Assembly: GCF_958298935.1 (NCBI RefSeq)
Contig: NC_084928.1
Span: 24,335,501 to 24,399,500, forward strand
Length of the DNA stretch: 64,000 bases
Source of the DNA: Phragmites australis
Lineage: Eukaryota; Streptophyta; Magnoliopsida; Poales; Poaceae
Direction: 5' to 3'
Shown: piece by piece, positions 54,755 through 64,000 of the stretch
How the letters are laid out: every line of letters starts with the position of its first letter
Position numbering within the stretch: position 1 is the stretch's first letter
Position numbers and translations under genes: made by a program
Notes under the pieces: generated by a model
The model's input: the letters and a program-made list of their open reading frames with translations, nothing else
Told to the model about the DNA's origin: nothing
Database searches by the model: none

Positions 54755-55450
54755 CAAGTAGGAGAATGTTAGAAAATGTTCCATGTAACTAATGAAGAAA
54801 AAAATGGCTGATATGAAAAAGGTCTTAGTGTGATGGTTACTAGACTTAAAGAATGAGAATCATAGGGTTAAAATACCCTCTCCTCTCCCTTCAAAAGAAC
54901 TACAATATGTTGTGCATGTTTTTCAAAGAAAAACTAAATCCATTAAGCATTTGTAATGGAATTGGTTGCATGCATGCATATCAAGTGCTAATGGCTGTTT
55001 TATTAGATTGTTTAATGGAGATCTCAATGCTTGTCGTGGACATTAACCCTTCAGTTTCACATAGTGGCAATTGGACCATTAATGTTCAATTTCATGCAAG
55101 ATGAAACGTAGAGGGCTTCGAAGCTTATGCACATCAAGTATATATGTGTGATGCAGCATAGAAGAATGCATATAGTTAGCACATAAGCAATAGAAGAAAG
55201 GCAAATGCTCATAGCACATAAAAGAGTACTTGTTCTCTAATCATCGAGAGAACACGAAAGGAAGAAGGAAGAGAGGAGAGAAATACTTCCAAGATGCAAG
55301 GCGCTAATTTGCAAGCGGGTAGGTCTGTGCGGTATAGCACATGAATGGTTGAGTTGTGCAATGCACACATAAATGCTGTTTTATTTTATTTTATTAAATC
55401 AATTTGTGCTAATACGATCATGTATAGCGTCCATGATTTTTGCTTACATG
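54755..55450 (+). repeat. Polypurine tract and probable 3' LTR of the plus-strand copia
   Basis: CAAGTAGGAGAA precedes TGTTAGAAAATG at 54767, the classic copia PPT to LTR layout. The right end of the LTR was not located, so the end given is an estimate. Confidence 0.55.
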
Positions 55451-56137
55451 CAATTGAAAGTGATATGTGGATACCATTTGAAATAAAAAAATATATATAG
55501 ATCACAATTCATGAAATTCACATAATATAGTCTAAACTCCTCCCATATGTGTCCATACATATGATGAGATCCACTTGTGATGAATCACTTGTAGGTATGT
55601 AACAATATATACACAACTAGACAATATGTAGAGATAGGAAGCTTAAGTCATATTATTCATGGAGTTAGCTTACATGTACGAATAAATTTACAATAATATC
55701 AATTGACGAATAAGCATTGCATATCTCCGATGACTTGTAAATTACTCTATGAGACTACAAAAGATACCACTTGCAACACATGTTAGTCTCAAAATCACAA
55801 ACATAGGATATGCTCCCCTAAATATGTGCATAGTCGAACTTATGAGAAAAATACACTTGTCATTGATAACAATGGAGAATTTATCATAAAGATTGGACTC
55901 ATGGCACATAAAGAAAAAATACTTGAAAACAAGTGTTATGAAAAGAACCAACAACTAATAAACTATGTAGGTTGCTCAAGGGTTAGAGAGAAACATAACC
56001 AACCTACCATATGAAAAATCTACACTAGGCATTGCAAGGAAATAAAATATGCACATGTAATCCTAGACATGGCAAATATACTAGATGCAAAACAAAAGGC
56101 ATGAATAAAAATCTAGCTACTATTACCTCTTTTACCT
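55451..56137. other. AT-rich sequence without recognisable gene
   Basis: No conserved frame, LTR terminus or RNA seen. Confidence 0.4.
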
Positions 56138-56839
56138 TTGGATGGGGGACTTGGGTATATGATGATTAAGGTCTTCATCATTGTGCCCAGTCTTATACAC
56201 TTAATTTCTTTTCTTGATCATTCACTTCATCTTGTGCATCAAGTCTCTAAATCCCCCGAGCCGACTCGTGGACTTCAAATCTTCTTTTTAACCCAAACCA
56301 ATTGGGGCTCATTCATATTGGTGATGAATTCCTTGGACACCTAAATAGGTTGGTTCACCCCCGGTCCTTTTACCCAATCATGTGTGCAACCACTTTGTTA
56401 TTGTCCTCCTTCTTGAGCTTCTAGTGATTGCTCTTGATCTTGATCTTATAGTTGGGCTTGGTGTAGATGTTGGAGGTCTTGTTTGAGAGGTTTATAATCT
56501 TCTTCTTATCCTTAGTCTCCTTCTTGACTTGCTTGTATTGGAAGGACTTGTGTCCTTCTTGATGACACTTAAAAAATGTCATGTTGGACTCCACTGTAAG
56601 CTTGTTTACCATGTTATCACGGTTATCTTGAGGAGGTTAGACATGATTCTTAACCTTTAATCTTGCTAAGTCATTCTTGAGATTTTTTTACTTTTTGCTT
56701 GAACTCATCATTGTCTTATGCTATGAGATCATTACATGATTCTACAACAGCATTCACAACATATGTCTTATTGTAAATAAGTGATCTAAATAGACCAATC
56801 AAATCATCACAAGAAGTAGAAACATCTGCATTATGATTG

Positions 56840-56881
<42 letters not shown>

Positions 56882-58029
56882 TTGCTTCAAAGGAGCCTTA
56901 GGTTGAGATTCAATGGTCTCAAGTTTTGCCTTAAGCTATTAATGTTTCTTATTTAGCAATTCAAATTTTCTCAATAATTATTTATAATTGGAAACAAATT
57001 TAGCATGAATATCATTAAGGGTATTGAATTTCTTAAGTTTTTTAGTTTGTTTATTTAAGATTCTTTGTTGCTCATTTATCAATTTAAGAAGTTCTTCTTG
57101 AGATGGTAAATTCTTGTCGGATATAGCATCACTTACATCGCTTTACATACCTTTAGCTATAAGGCACTTGTGCGATGATGACCTTGAGGAGGAGCTTCTG
57201 TTTGAAGAGTTAGCTCTCATCACTTGAGCTTGAATATTCATCTTCACACACCCATCTTCATATACTTGTAAATACTTTATCTCTTCCCCTTGTCTCCCTC
57301 TTGTTCTTGGTCTTTTTCTCATTCTTTATATGATTAATTTTGTTGACCAAGTATTTAATGAAGATTGAATGATCAATCTTGGCATCCATCCTCTTGATGT
57401 TCTTCTCCAATCTTGAGATAAGCTTGGTGATCTTAGGGTCTATTTCTTCATTACTTGAGGTGTTTTTCTTATTTTCTTAATCGCTCTCTTCATCTTCATC
57501 ACCATTTTTTCGCTTGAGCTTGACTATTGCTCTTGTCTCCTCATCTTCTCTTTCATGTATGCGCAAGGAGCTTGCTTGCTTGTGAGAGCAACGTTCTTGG
57601 TGTCGAATGAGAAAGAAGTTTGAACCCTCATATTCATGGTCATCTCATGGGTGGTGATCTTGCCGAGTACTTAGCTTGGAGTCATCTTGCTAATGTCATT
57701 ATTGTCGTAGATGATGGAGATAATCAAATTATACTTTGGAAAAAGAGCATAAAGTATTTTTCTTACCACTTGATCGTCTTCAATTGACGTCAAATCTAGC
57801 ATATTGATCTCATTGACAAGAATATCCATAAGTGAGTATATGTCATTAGTACTTTTATGGGCAAGTTGTTTAATGCTATTGAGCTTAGAGACTAGCACAT
57901 GATATTTCCCATTGCATATATCCTTTGTGCCTTCATGTACTTTGATAAGGTTAGTCCAAAGATTATGTGTATTGGTGAGAGAATATACTCGATTGAATGT
58001 ATTTATGGATAGAGAAGATAAAAGGTTAC
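56138..58029 (-). pseudogene. Copia gag, central and C-terminal part
   Basis: The minus strand gives NLWTNLIKVHEGTKDI, KLNSIKQLAHKSTNDIYSLM and VRKILYALFPKYN, the gag (UBN2-type) core. A Ser/Arg patch (NRSSSSRSSSHKCLIAKGM) and a Lys-rich coil (EQQRILNKQTKKLKKFN) follow. A CCHC-type knuckle is degenerate (FFKCHQEGHKSFQY, last Cys replaced by Tyr). Stops and frameshifts are common. Confidence 0.75.
56845..56879. repeat. (AG)n microsatellite in copia gag
   Basis: About 17 AG units. Confidence 0.9.
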
Positions 58030-59468
58030 TGTCGGTGTTTCAGGAACCGGGGGTCCCCGAATCCTAAGGCTAGGCCAGCCATCCGCCACATGGTGCCATC
58101 CCGCGGAGTCTCTCCCGCGAGGTAAGAAAGAGCGAGTCCCGGGAGAAGGCGCTCGGGGCCACAGTCGGTGGCCCCCGAGTACCCCAGTTCCCCGATGATC
58201 CACGAAATCTAAGTACCGGGAAGAAAGTGCTCGGGAAGGTATACGGTAACCCCCGAGCACCCTAGTCCTCCGACGATCAGGAGAACTAAGTACCGGGAGA
58301 AACGTGCCCAGGGCCACCGATGGTGGCCCCTGGGCACCCAAGTATCCCGAGGACTCACTGAAGGAAGTTCCAGGAGAGATTGCTCGGGGCTGCGTGTAGC
58401 AGCCCCCGAGCACTCGGTTCCCCGAGGATCCGTACAAGTGTGCCCGGGAGAGAGTGCTCGGGGAGGTGAACAGTACCCCCGAGCACTCGGTTCCCCGAGA
58501 ACAAGAAAGGGCATTCTCGGGAAAGAGTACTCGGGGAGGTGAACAGTACCCCCGAGCACTCGGTACCCCGACGACCCAGAAAGCCCCCTGGCAGAGGCCC
58601 CCGAGGGGCCCACCGATGAGGTGTCAGCCAGTCAAAGGCCCGAGGCCGCATTTAAAGAGCGTGCGTGGCCTGTCACCTCCAACTGCTCCCGCCGCGCTCA
58701 GCGTCAGTTCCTGCCACGTTCTGGCAGAGAGACGTGGGGTTATTAATTGCATGGGTCCCGTCCCGTGCCATCCGGCCCGTCTCAGGATAACATCGTAAGG
58801 GCCGAGGTGTTCCGTCTGCCGCACTGCTGTGGCAGGGGAACAAGACAGGGCGGGCCGCTCTGCGGCTGCCCGGTGGGCCCTCTCCACGGCGCTCGTTGCC
58901 CTGGCATTTATGGAGACGGATGACCGGGCGTGTGCCGCGCTTTTCCACCCCGGTCACGTCGCCTAGAGGAAATGATGACGCCCTTTCCATTTGTGGCGCC
59001 TTGGAGTTCGCGCCCTCTCGTGTGGGGCGTATCGCCGTTGGCAGGTATTTGAAGGGGCCGGTGGCACAAAAGAAAAAGAAGAGGAAAAAAAAGGAAAGAA
59101 GAGGTAACGGATAGAAAGAACAAGAGAAGGGAAGACCAGAGAAGGCTGAGCCCAATCCCAGCCGAAGAACAAGGAGCCCCAGGCTTTAGAATAGGAGACC
59201 CTCCTTGTAACCAACAACATCCTTGAGGGACTTCCTCGAGACATTCATAGAGTTCATACAGGAGTAGGGTGTTACGCCCCCGTGCGGCCCGAACCTGTCT
59301 AAATTTCGGTGCATTTACTTCTTTTTGCACTAGGCCACACCACCACCACCGGCCGTTGCATTCATTCCCATTTATTTCTCCGACGAACAGACTCAGGATC
59401 ATCCCCCCGGCCGAATCTCTAAAAAGGGGTCTCTCAGGATCCCTGCGACTGGAGTTAATCCTCCGACA
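58030..59468 (+). mobile_element. Solo LTR of element N family, opposite orientation
   Basis: 1439 bp, TGTCGGTGTTTCAGGAACC to CCTCCGACA, the reverse complement of the LTRs at 2470 and 35825. The flanking direct repeat is GTTAC (58025-58029 and 59469-59473). It carries the same hairpin array at 58140-58570. A degenerate TATA-like TATTTGAA lies near 59046. It interrupts copia gag. Confidence 0.93.
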
Positions 59469-59473
59469 GTTAC

Positions 59474-59776
59474 CCTTCACCAAGGTATCGAATTGTCTCT
59501 CCTTGTTTTTGGGACGTTCCTTCATCCCTTATCGATGACTCTCAAAACATCTAAATATTTGACTTGAAGAAAACAAGTCATTAGAATTTTTCACCGGGGA
59601 AAATAAGTGCCGTCAAAATATGGAGCACTACCGATATCCATCCCTACCCCAGATATCATAACTCACTAAAATGTGAAGCCTAACCGATCAAAAAGAGATC
59701 ACAGCCAAAATACCACTTAGATTGGTGTATCCTTATGAAAGGTGTGAGCTCCAGCTCTGATATCAGTTAAAAGTGA
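59474..59776 (-). pseudogene. Copia gag N-terminus, leader and primer-binding site
   Basis: On the minus strand: TGATATCAGAGCTGGAGC near the LTR, then a start region with GSAPYFDGTYFP and KILMTCFLQVKYLDVLRVID, typical of the N-terminus of grass copia gag. It reaches TLVKG at the solo LTR junction. Frame stops are present. Confidence 0.75.
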
Positions 59777-61329
59777 TCAGTGACATCCTAAGAAAGGGTG
59801 GAATTAGGACATTTAAAACAAATCAGCTCCAAAAACTTCACAAGATAAATATATATCAATTTCTATCTAAATTTGCTCTAGATTTATTTATTGTGTCTAC
59901 TCTACCACTCAAAAGGGTTTGTAAGTTATAGCAAATCCTAGAAAACTACTTAGAAATGTAAATATACAAAGATAAATTACAAGTATGTAAATGTGAAAAT
60001 GTAAATAAGGTAGAGAGAGCAAACTTGGCACAAATGATTTTTATCATATGGTATCCATGGCATAAACGTCACCTCTAGTCTATGTTGAAGCAACCACCTA
60101 GGCTATTGCTCCCGATCGACACCCGATCATGACCCTTGAGCCACCTAGGCCTCAAGTAGGTTGAGCCACCAAGCCATTAAGGTAAGGCTCACCATAAGTC
60201 TCTCTTCTGGTCACTTGTCATCGTCTTCACTTCGGAGCTTGAATCACCAAGGCAAGGGTCTTCACGTCCTCATACAAACTTCTTTTCACCACTCCACACC
60301 AAATCGGAGGGTTGACAAGCTTGAGCCACCAAGACTCATGGTGCCGACGAGTTACCAAGACTACAAGGCAACAATGTACCACTTGGTATAAGGAAGGATT
60401 ACTCCTTGTTCCCCTCTCTAGGCAGTAACATCTAGCAACAATCCTCTCTATGTCTAATAGCACTAATCACTTCCTAATCTTGCGTTAATTACCTTGGATA
60501 ATCACTTTTAGCACTTTGGTGGCTTGTATGTCTTCTGAAGTGTATATGAGCTTTTCTGGACTCTAGCACACTTAAATGGCCGAGTGGGAAGTATCTATAG
60601 CCTCAAGCCCGTGAACTAGTCATTGCTCTAATGGCTCAAAAAGACTATGGACACTGAATGTTCTGGTATTAACAGTAGTACAGGCACCAGAACATCCGGC
60701 ATGTACAGAAGTAATAACTAGCCATTAGAACCCCACTCATTCTCATTGTAGACCCCAGATATTCTGGTGTTACCTTGAACTTCATCATCGGACTATCCGG
60801 TGTATAGATTTGAGTCAACTGAGTTACTTCACTTCACTGTGCATTTATACGATGTGTAGATCTTCAATGTGCTAGAATATACAGCATGTACAACCACTCC
60901 AGAACTAGCTGATGCAATTATAAAATTCTTTGACGAAGCCTCTGATACAAGCATCAGACCATCTAGTGTTTATAACTCCATCTTCCATTAAACCAAAGGA
61001 AATCTCTAAAAAGTACTCTAGTGTGCACAACTTCAAGCGCTGGACCATCTAACGTTTGGAACACTTGAACTTCAACTTCTGGAATGCTCCAGTGTGTACC
61101 AGCGCCTCTGCACCAAATCATCTAGCGTGTATAATTTTCCTAGGACTTGTCTAATTCATTTCAATCTTTATCCCGTTTCGGTGGCTTTATCATGTGTTGC
61201 ATCTATGAGACCTACTAAAGTATATTTTATGAGATCTATGAAGACTTGATAAACATGTTAGTCACATTAACTATATTATCATTAATTATTAAAATCACAT
61301 GCATACCTAAAAGAATCATTTTCGCTACA
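59777..61329 (-). repeat. Copia LTR (5' LTR, minus strand)
   Basis: On the minus strand it runs TGTAGCGAAAATG to CACTGATCA. It contains several CATCCGG/CCGGTG-type motifs (60650-61100) common in grass copia LTRs. It is homologous to the fragments at 14604-15115, 44180-44415 and 45423-45934. The ends are inferred from the PBS and TG/CA rule. Confidence 0.68.
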
Positions 61330-63038
61330 CCCCTCAAGCACACAAAAGCCAAAGAGCCAACGCTAGGCAGAGTTCCCCATGATGGATGGATCTAGGGAAG
61401 GAGAGAGATCTAGCAAAAGAAGAAGCATGCAAGACGTCAAAACTAGGACGAGCACTGCGAGAAAAGACCTAGGGTGTCACTGCCACCATACTGACCAGAT
61501 GTCAGTTTAGGTCAAGGGATTCATGATAGAGTTCCCTATTTGATAGAGTTCCAACTATAGATCTACTTCACAGCTCCACAGATCCAAAATAGAGCAGATC
61601 CACCAATGACACTAGAGCATTAGTGTTTGTGTTTAGCTAGCAAATTGGCTCCAGATACATGAATGAGGAGGTTTTGAGCGAATTGTCTATTCTACCCTTT
61701 GTGTTCACTTTGGCACTATTGTGAGTTTTTTATTCTATTTTTCAAGAAATATTACTATTTTTTGGATGTTCAATTGCCAAGGCATTATGAATTTCTAATT
61801 ACCAAAGACAATCTTCTCCATCAATTCATCCACCATAGATGAATTAGCAAAGAAATTGACATAACATGGTTGGGCAACGAACGAAGGGAGGGGGCGGCTA
61901 GGCGGCATGTGGAGGGCAGGGGCAGTGGACTACTAGCAGAGGGTGGCGTTGGGCACATGGGTGAGAGAGAGGGCTCAAGAGGGGGAGGGGCGAACGATGA
62001 AGGGGGTATTACTCTAATGGCAATTATGGGTAATTTTTTTTCCGACTTCATAGATCAGACATTTGTGGAGTATCCTTTTACCTGCTTCATAAATTTATAC
62101 GGTGAGGAGACCAACTTCATGAATTAGACTGCTAAAAAAAAATAGGGTTATCCCATTTAGCAGAGTTTCACCCATATCCAACCTAGATCACCCCTAACAC
62201 AATGGAGATTATTGGCTTCCAATCCATATCATTGCGGAACGGTGGAATGCTGCTACAAAAGCCATGCCGAAGGAGCAACGCCGGTCCTTCAATAGGATCA
62301 ACATATACGAGCATTCATAATACAAAATCGTATAGTTTCTTGTACAAGTATATTATGAGACCTTTTACTGCACTCTTCGCCAGAGAAGGAACTAGCATCT
62401 TCCAGTCACTCACATGCGGGCCAGCATGCACTGCTCTCTGTCTGTGTCTGCTGCCACGACCCCTTGCTGCCTTGCATATCACTGTAACCACCCGTGCACG
62501 GAACAAAATTATATGAGACTCTTCGAAATCCTTAATCTACAGTGTTTTTTCTTACACACGTTACATGGAGACGAAGATCTTTCTATCGAAGCCAATCTCA
62601 TATAATTTCCTTCCCTGCACAGTCGCTCACTCTCTCGGTCGTACGGCACGCCCGTACGACCGCCGGCTCACCGTTGACCTGTAGCAATACCAGCCCAAAA
62701 GACCGACAACCATCGCTACGGACGCCCAATCATTTTTCCCAACAGGCAACGTCCAGAATTACAAATGGACCCTTAGCAAAAGATATATATAGGAATCGAC
62801 TTTTTTTACGGCGCCACGATCGAATCATTGTACATCGCCATTGGATTTAGCGTCGTTATACAACACTTAGGATCTGTATAAAAACACTCACCAACGTGTC
62901 ATAGCATTAATCATTATGCTATAGGACTTAAAGCCTCATTTTCCGTTCCCCGAATCGGTGACGGCGTGGGGCAGCGAGCGGGAGGGCGGGTGGACGACGC
63001 GGGGCAGCAGCAGCTCTGCAAGTTTGGTTCATTGGAAA
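61330..63038. other. Intergenic DNA, no gene recognised
   Basis: Short frames near 61821-62127 (Pro-rich on one strand, Gly/Arg-rich on the other) and 62202-62516 show no known motif. I call nothing here. Confidence 0.4.
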
Positions 63039-63869
63039 GGGAAAACTGTAAAAACCTCCCCAAAAGTCACTTGGATTTTGACTTTCCCCTCAAAAAATTG
63101 TTTTATTGCAAAAAAAACCTCCCAAAAGTTTGACTTTGTTGCAAAAAACCTCCTAAAAATTCAAAAAAATAAAAAAATCATTAAAAAATTCTAAAAAAAC
63201 TAAAGACAATTCTAATACCTTCTGTGAAATTTGTTTTCAAAAATAATATCCTTTGCATCATATTTCATGGAGAGGAAGTTTGGAAAAAAAAAGAAAAATG
63301 TGCAGCTCATTTATTAACTCATGTTATTTTAACTTTGTCATGTCTAACATTATTTTTCCTACACAAATAATTGTTTAAGTAAACTAATAAAAGTGGTTTC
63401 ACTAATTTTAGGGGTGTTATGGATTAGTTATGAATTAATCTATCTGCAATATATTTACTCAATCCTGCACGTTACAATAACTATTTCAAGATTTAATGTA
63501 TTTTTACAAGATATAGGATCATGTAATAAGACTAAAAAATTTTGTTTCATGATTTTTGGATTAGTAAATAATTAACTATGCATTTAACTCGAATTAATAA
63601 ATGAGTTGCACGTTTTTCTTTTTTTCAAACTTACTCTCCATGAAATATGATGCAAAGGATATTATTTTTGAAAAAAAAATTCACAAAAGGTCTTATAATT
63701 GTCTCTAGTTTTTTTTAGAATTTTTTGTGATTTTTTTAAAAAACAATTGAATTTTGGGGGTGTTTTTGTAACAAAATCAAATCTTTGGGGGATTTTTTGC
63801 AAAAAAACAACTTTTGGGGGGGAAAGTCAAAATCCAAGTGACTTTTGGGGGGTTTTTTGCATTTATCCC
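63039..63869. mobile_element. Long inverted-repeat (foldback/MULE-MITE-like) element
   Basis: The left arm (63039 to about 63325) and right arm (about 63580 to 63869) are imperfect reverse complements. GTCACTTGGATTTTGACTTT pairs with AAAGTCAAAATCCAAGTGAC, and AATATCCTTTGCATCATATT pairs with its complement near 63640. The outer end is GGGATAAATGC-like on the right and GGGAAAACTG on the left. Weak flank similarity (ATTGGAAA and TTAGGAAA) may be a target-site repeat. No transposase. Arms of nearly 290 bp are long for a MITE and fit Mutator-like or foldback elements. Confidence 0.75.
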
Positions 63870-64000
63870 TTAGGAAAAGATAGCACCAACTGTGATCTGC
63901 TGAGTTCAGAGTTCGCACTTGGATCGCTATCCTGGCTCTTTACTACTGTGGCTAGGTAGATAATACTCATGATACCATACAAGTGTCTTGGAACAAGCTA
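63870..64000. other. Window end, nothing recognised
   Basis: 131 bases with no identifiable feature. Confidence 0.4.

Larger units (their letters stand above)
56138..61329 (-). mobile_element. Ty1/copia remnant, minus strand: 5' LTR, PBS, gag
   Basis: The right-hand LTR is 59777-61329. On the minus strand it is followed by TGATATCAGAGC, a variant of the initiator-Met PBS TGGTATCAGAGC of copia elements. gag follows leftward, interrupted by a solo N LTR. No pol was found before the sequence becomes unrecognisable near 56138. The 3' LTR is not in the window. Confidence 0.78.

Noticed and set aside
61821..62127. Short Pro-rich / Gly-Arg-rich frames
   Set aside because: No start context, splice pattern or known motif, and the region resembles simple intergenic sequence.

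Overview
The window is repeat-rich plant nuclear DNA, almost certainly from a grass. I infer a panicoid-type genome from Ty3/gypsy Tat-lineage, copia and CACTA families of grass type, short GT-AG introns and GC-rich coding exons. No organism-specific marker was seen. The only intact host genes are two copies of a secreted class III peroxidase on the minus strand (15320-16395 and 46139-47214) that encode identical 328-residue proteins. Nearly everything else is transposon.

The large-scale structure is a direct tandem duplication with a period of about 31 kb. Copy 1 covers positions 1 to about 20404 and its left end lies outside the window. Copy 2 covers about 26190 to 51084 and extends left to at least 22685. 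Each copy holds, in the same order: a Tat-lineage gypsy element (T1, plus strand), a second Tat-like gypsy element (N, minus strand) nested in its integrase, the outer element's 106-bp tandem repeats, an antisense spliced ORF, the T1 3' LTR, fragments of an older gypsy element (H, minus strand), a peroxidase 3'-end pseudogene, a CACTA transposon end inside a copia LTR, the intact peroxidase, a MITE-like insertion, and a gypsy 3' LTR (R, minus strand). T1 has target-site duplication ATAGA and N has CCATG, so both insertions predate the duplication. The copies then lost different parts. Copy 1 lost 6.3 kb from inside N. Copy 2 lost 1.9 kb covering the T1 RNase H/integrase and part of an N LTR, plus 0.6 kb of the T1 antisense ORF. 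Each copy fills gaps in the other.

Region by region: 1-12459 T1 copy 1 with N copy 1 at 2470-6727; 12460-13996 H fragments; 14000-16830 peroxidase pseudogene, CACTA/copia debris, intact peroxidase and its promoter; 16850-21234 MITE, intergenic DNA and reshuffled pieces of peroxidase upstream DNA and LTR R; 21235-22684 H gag remnant and LTR; 22685-42358 T1 copy 2 with N copy 2 at 27015-37242; 42359-51084 the second copy of the H/peroxidase/R block; 51085-55450 a plus-strand copia remnant split by a 2.1-kb solo LTR; 56138-61329 a minus-strand copia remnant split by a solo N LTR; 61330-64000 intergenic DNA with an 831-bp long inverted repeat.

Both Tat elements carry, opposite to gag-pol, an extra gene that starts with a 'putative gypsy type transposon' type domain and ends in a coiled coil. 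Each has its own TATA box about 100-140 bp upstream of the ATG. This antisense module is the most interesting biology in the window. No CRISPR array, operon or rRNA/tRNA gene was recognised.
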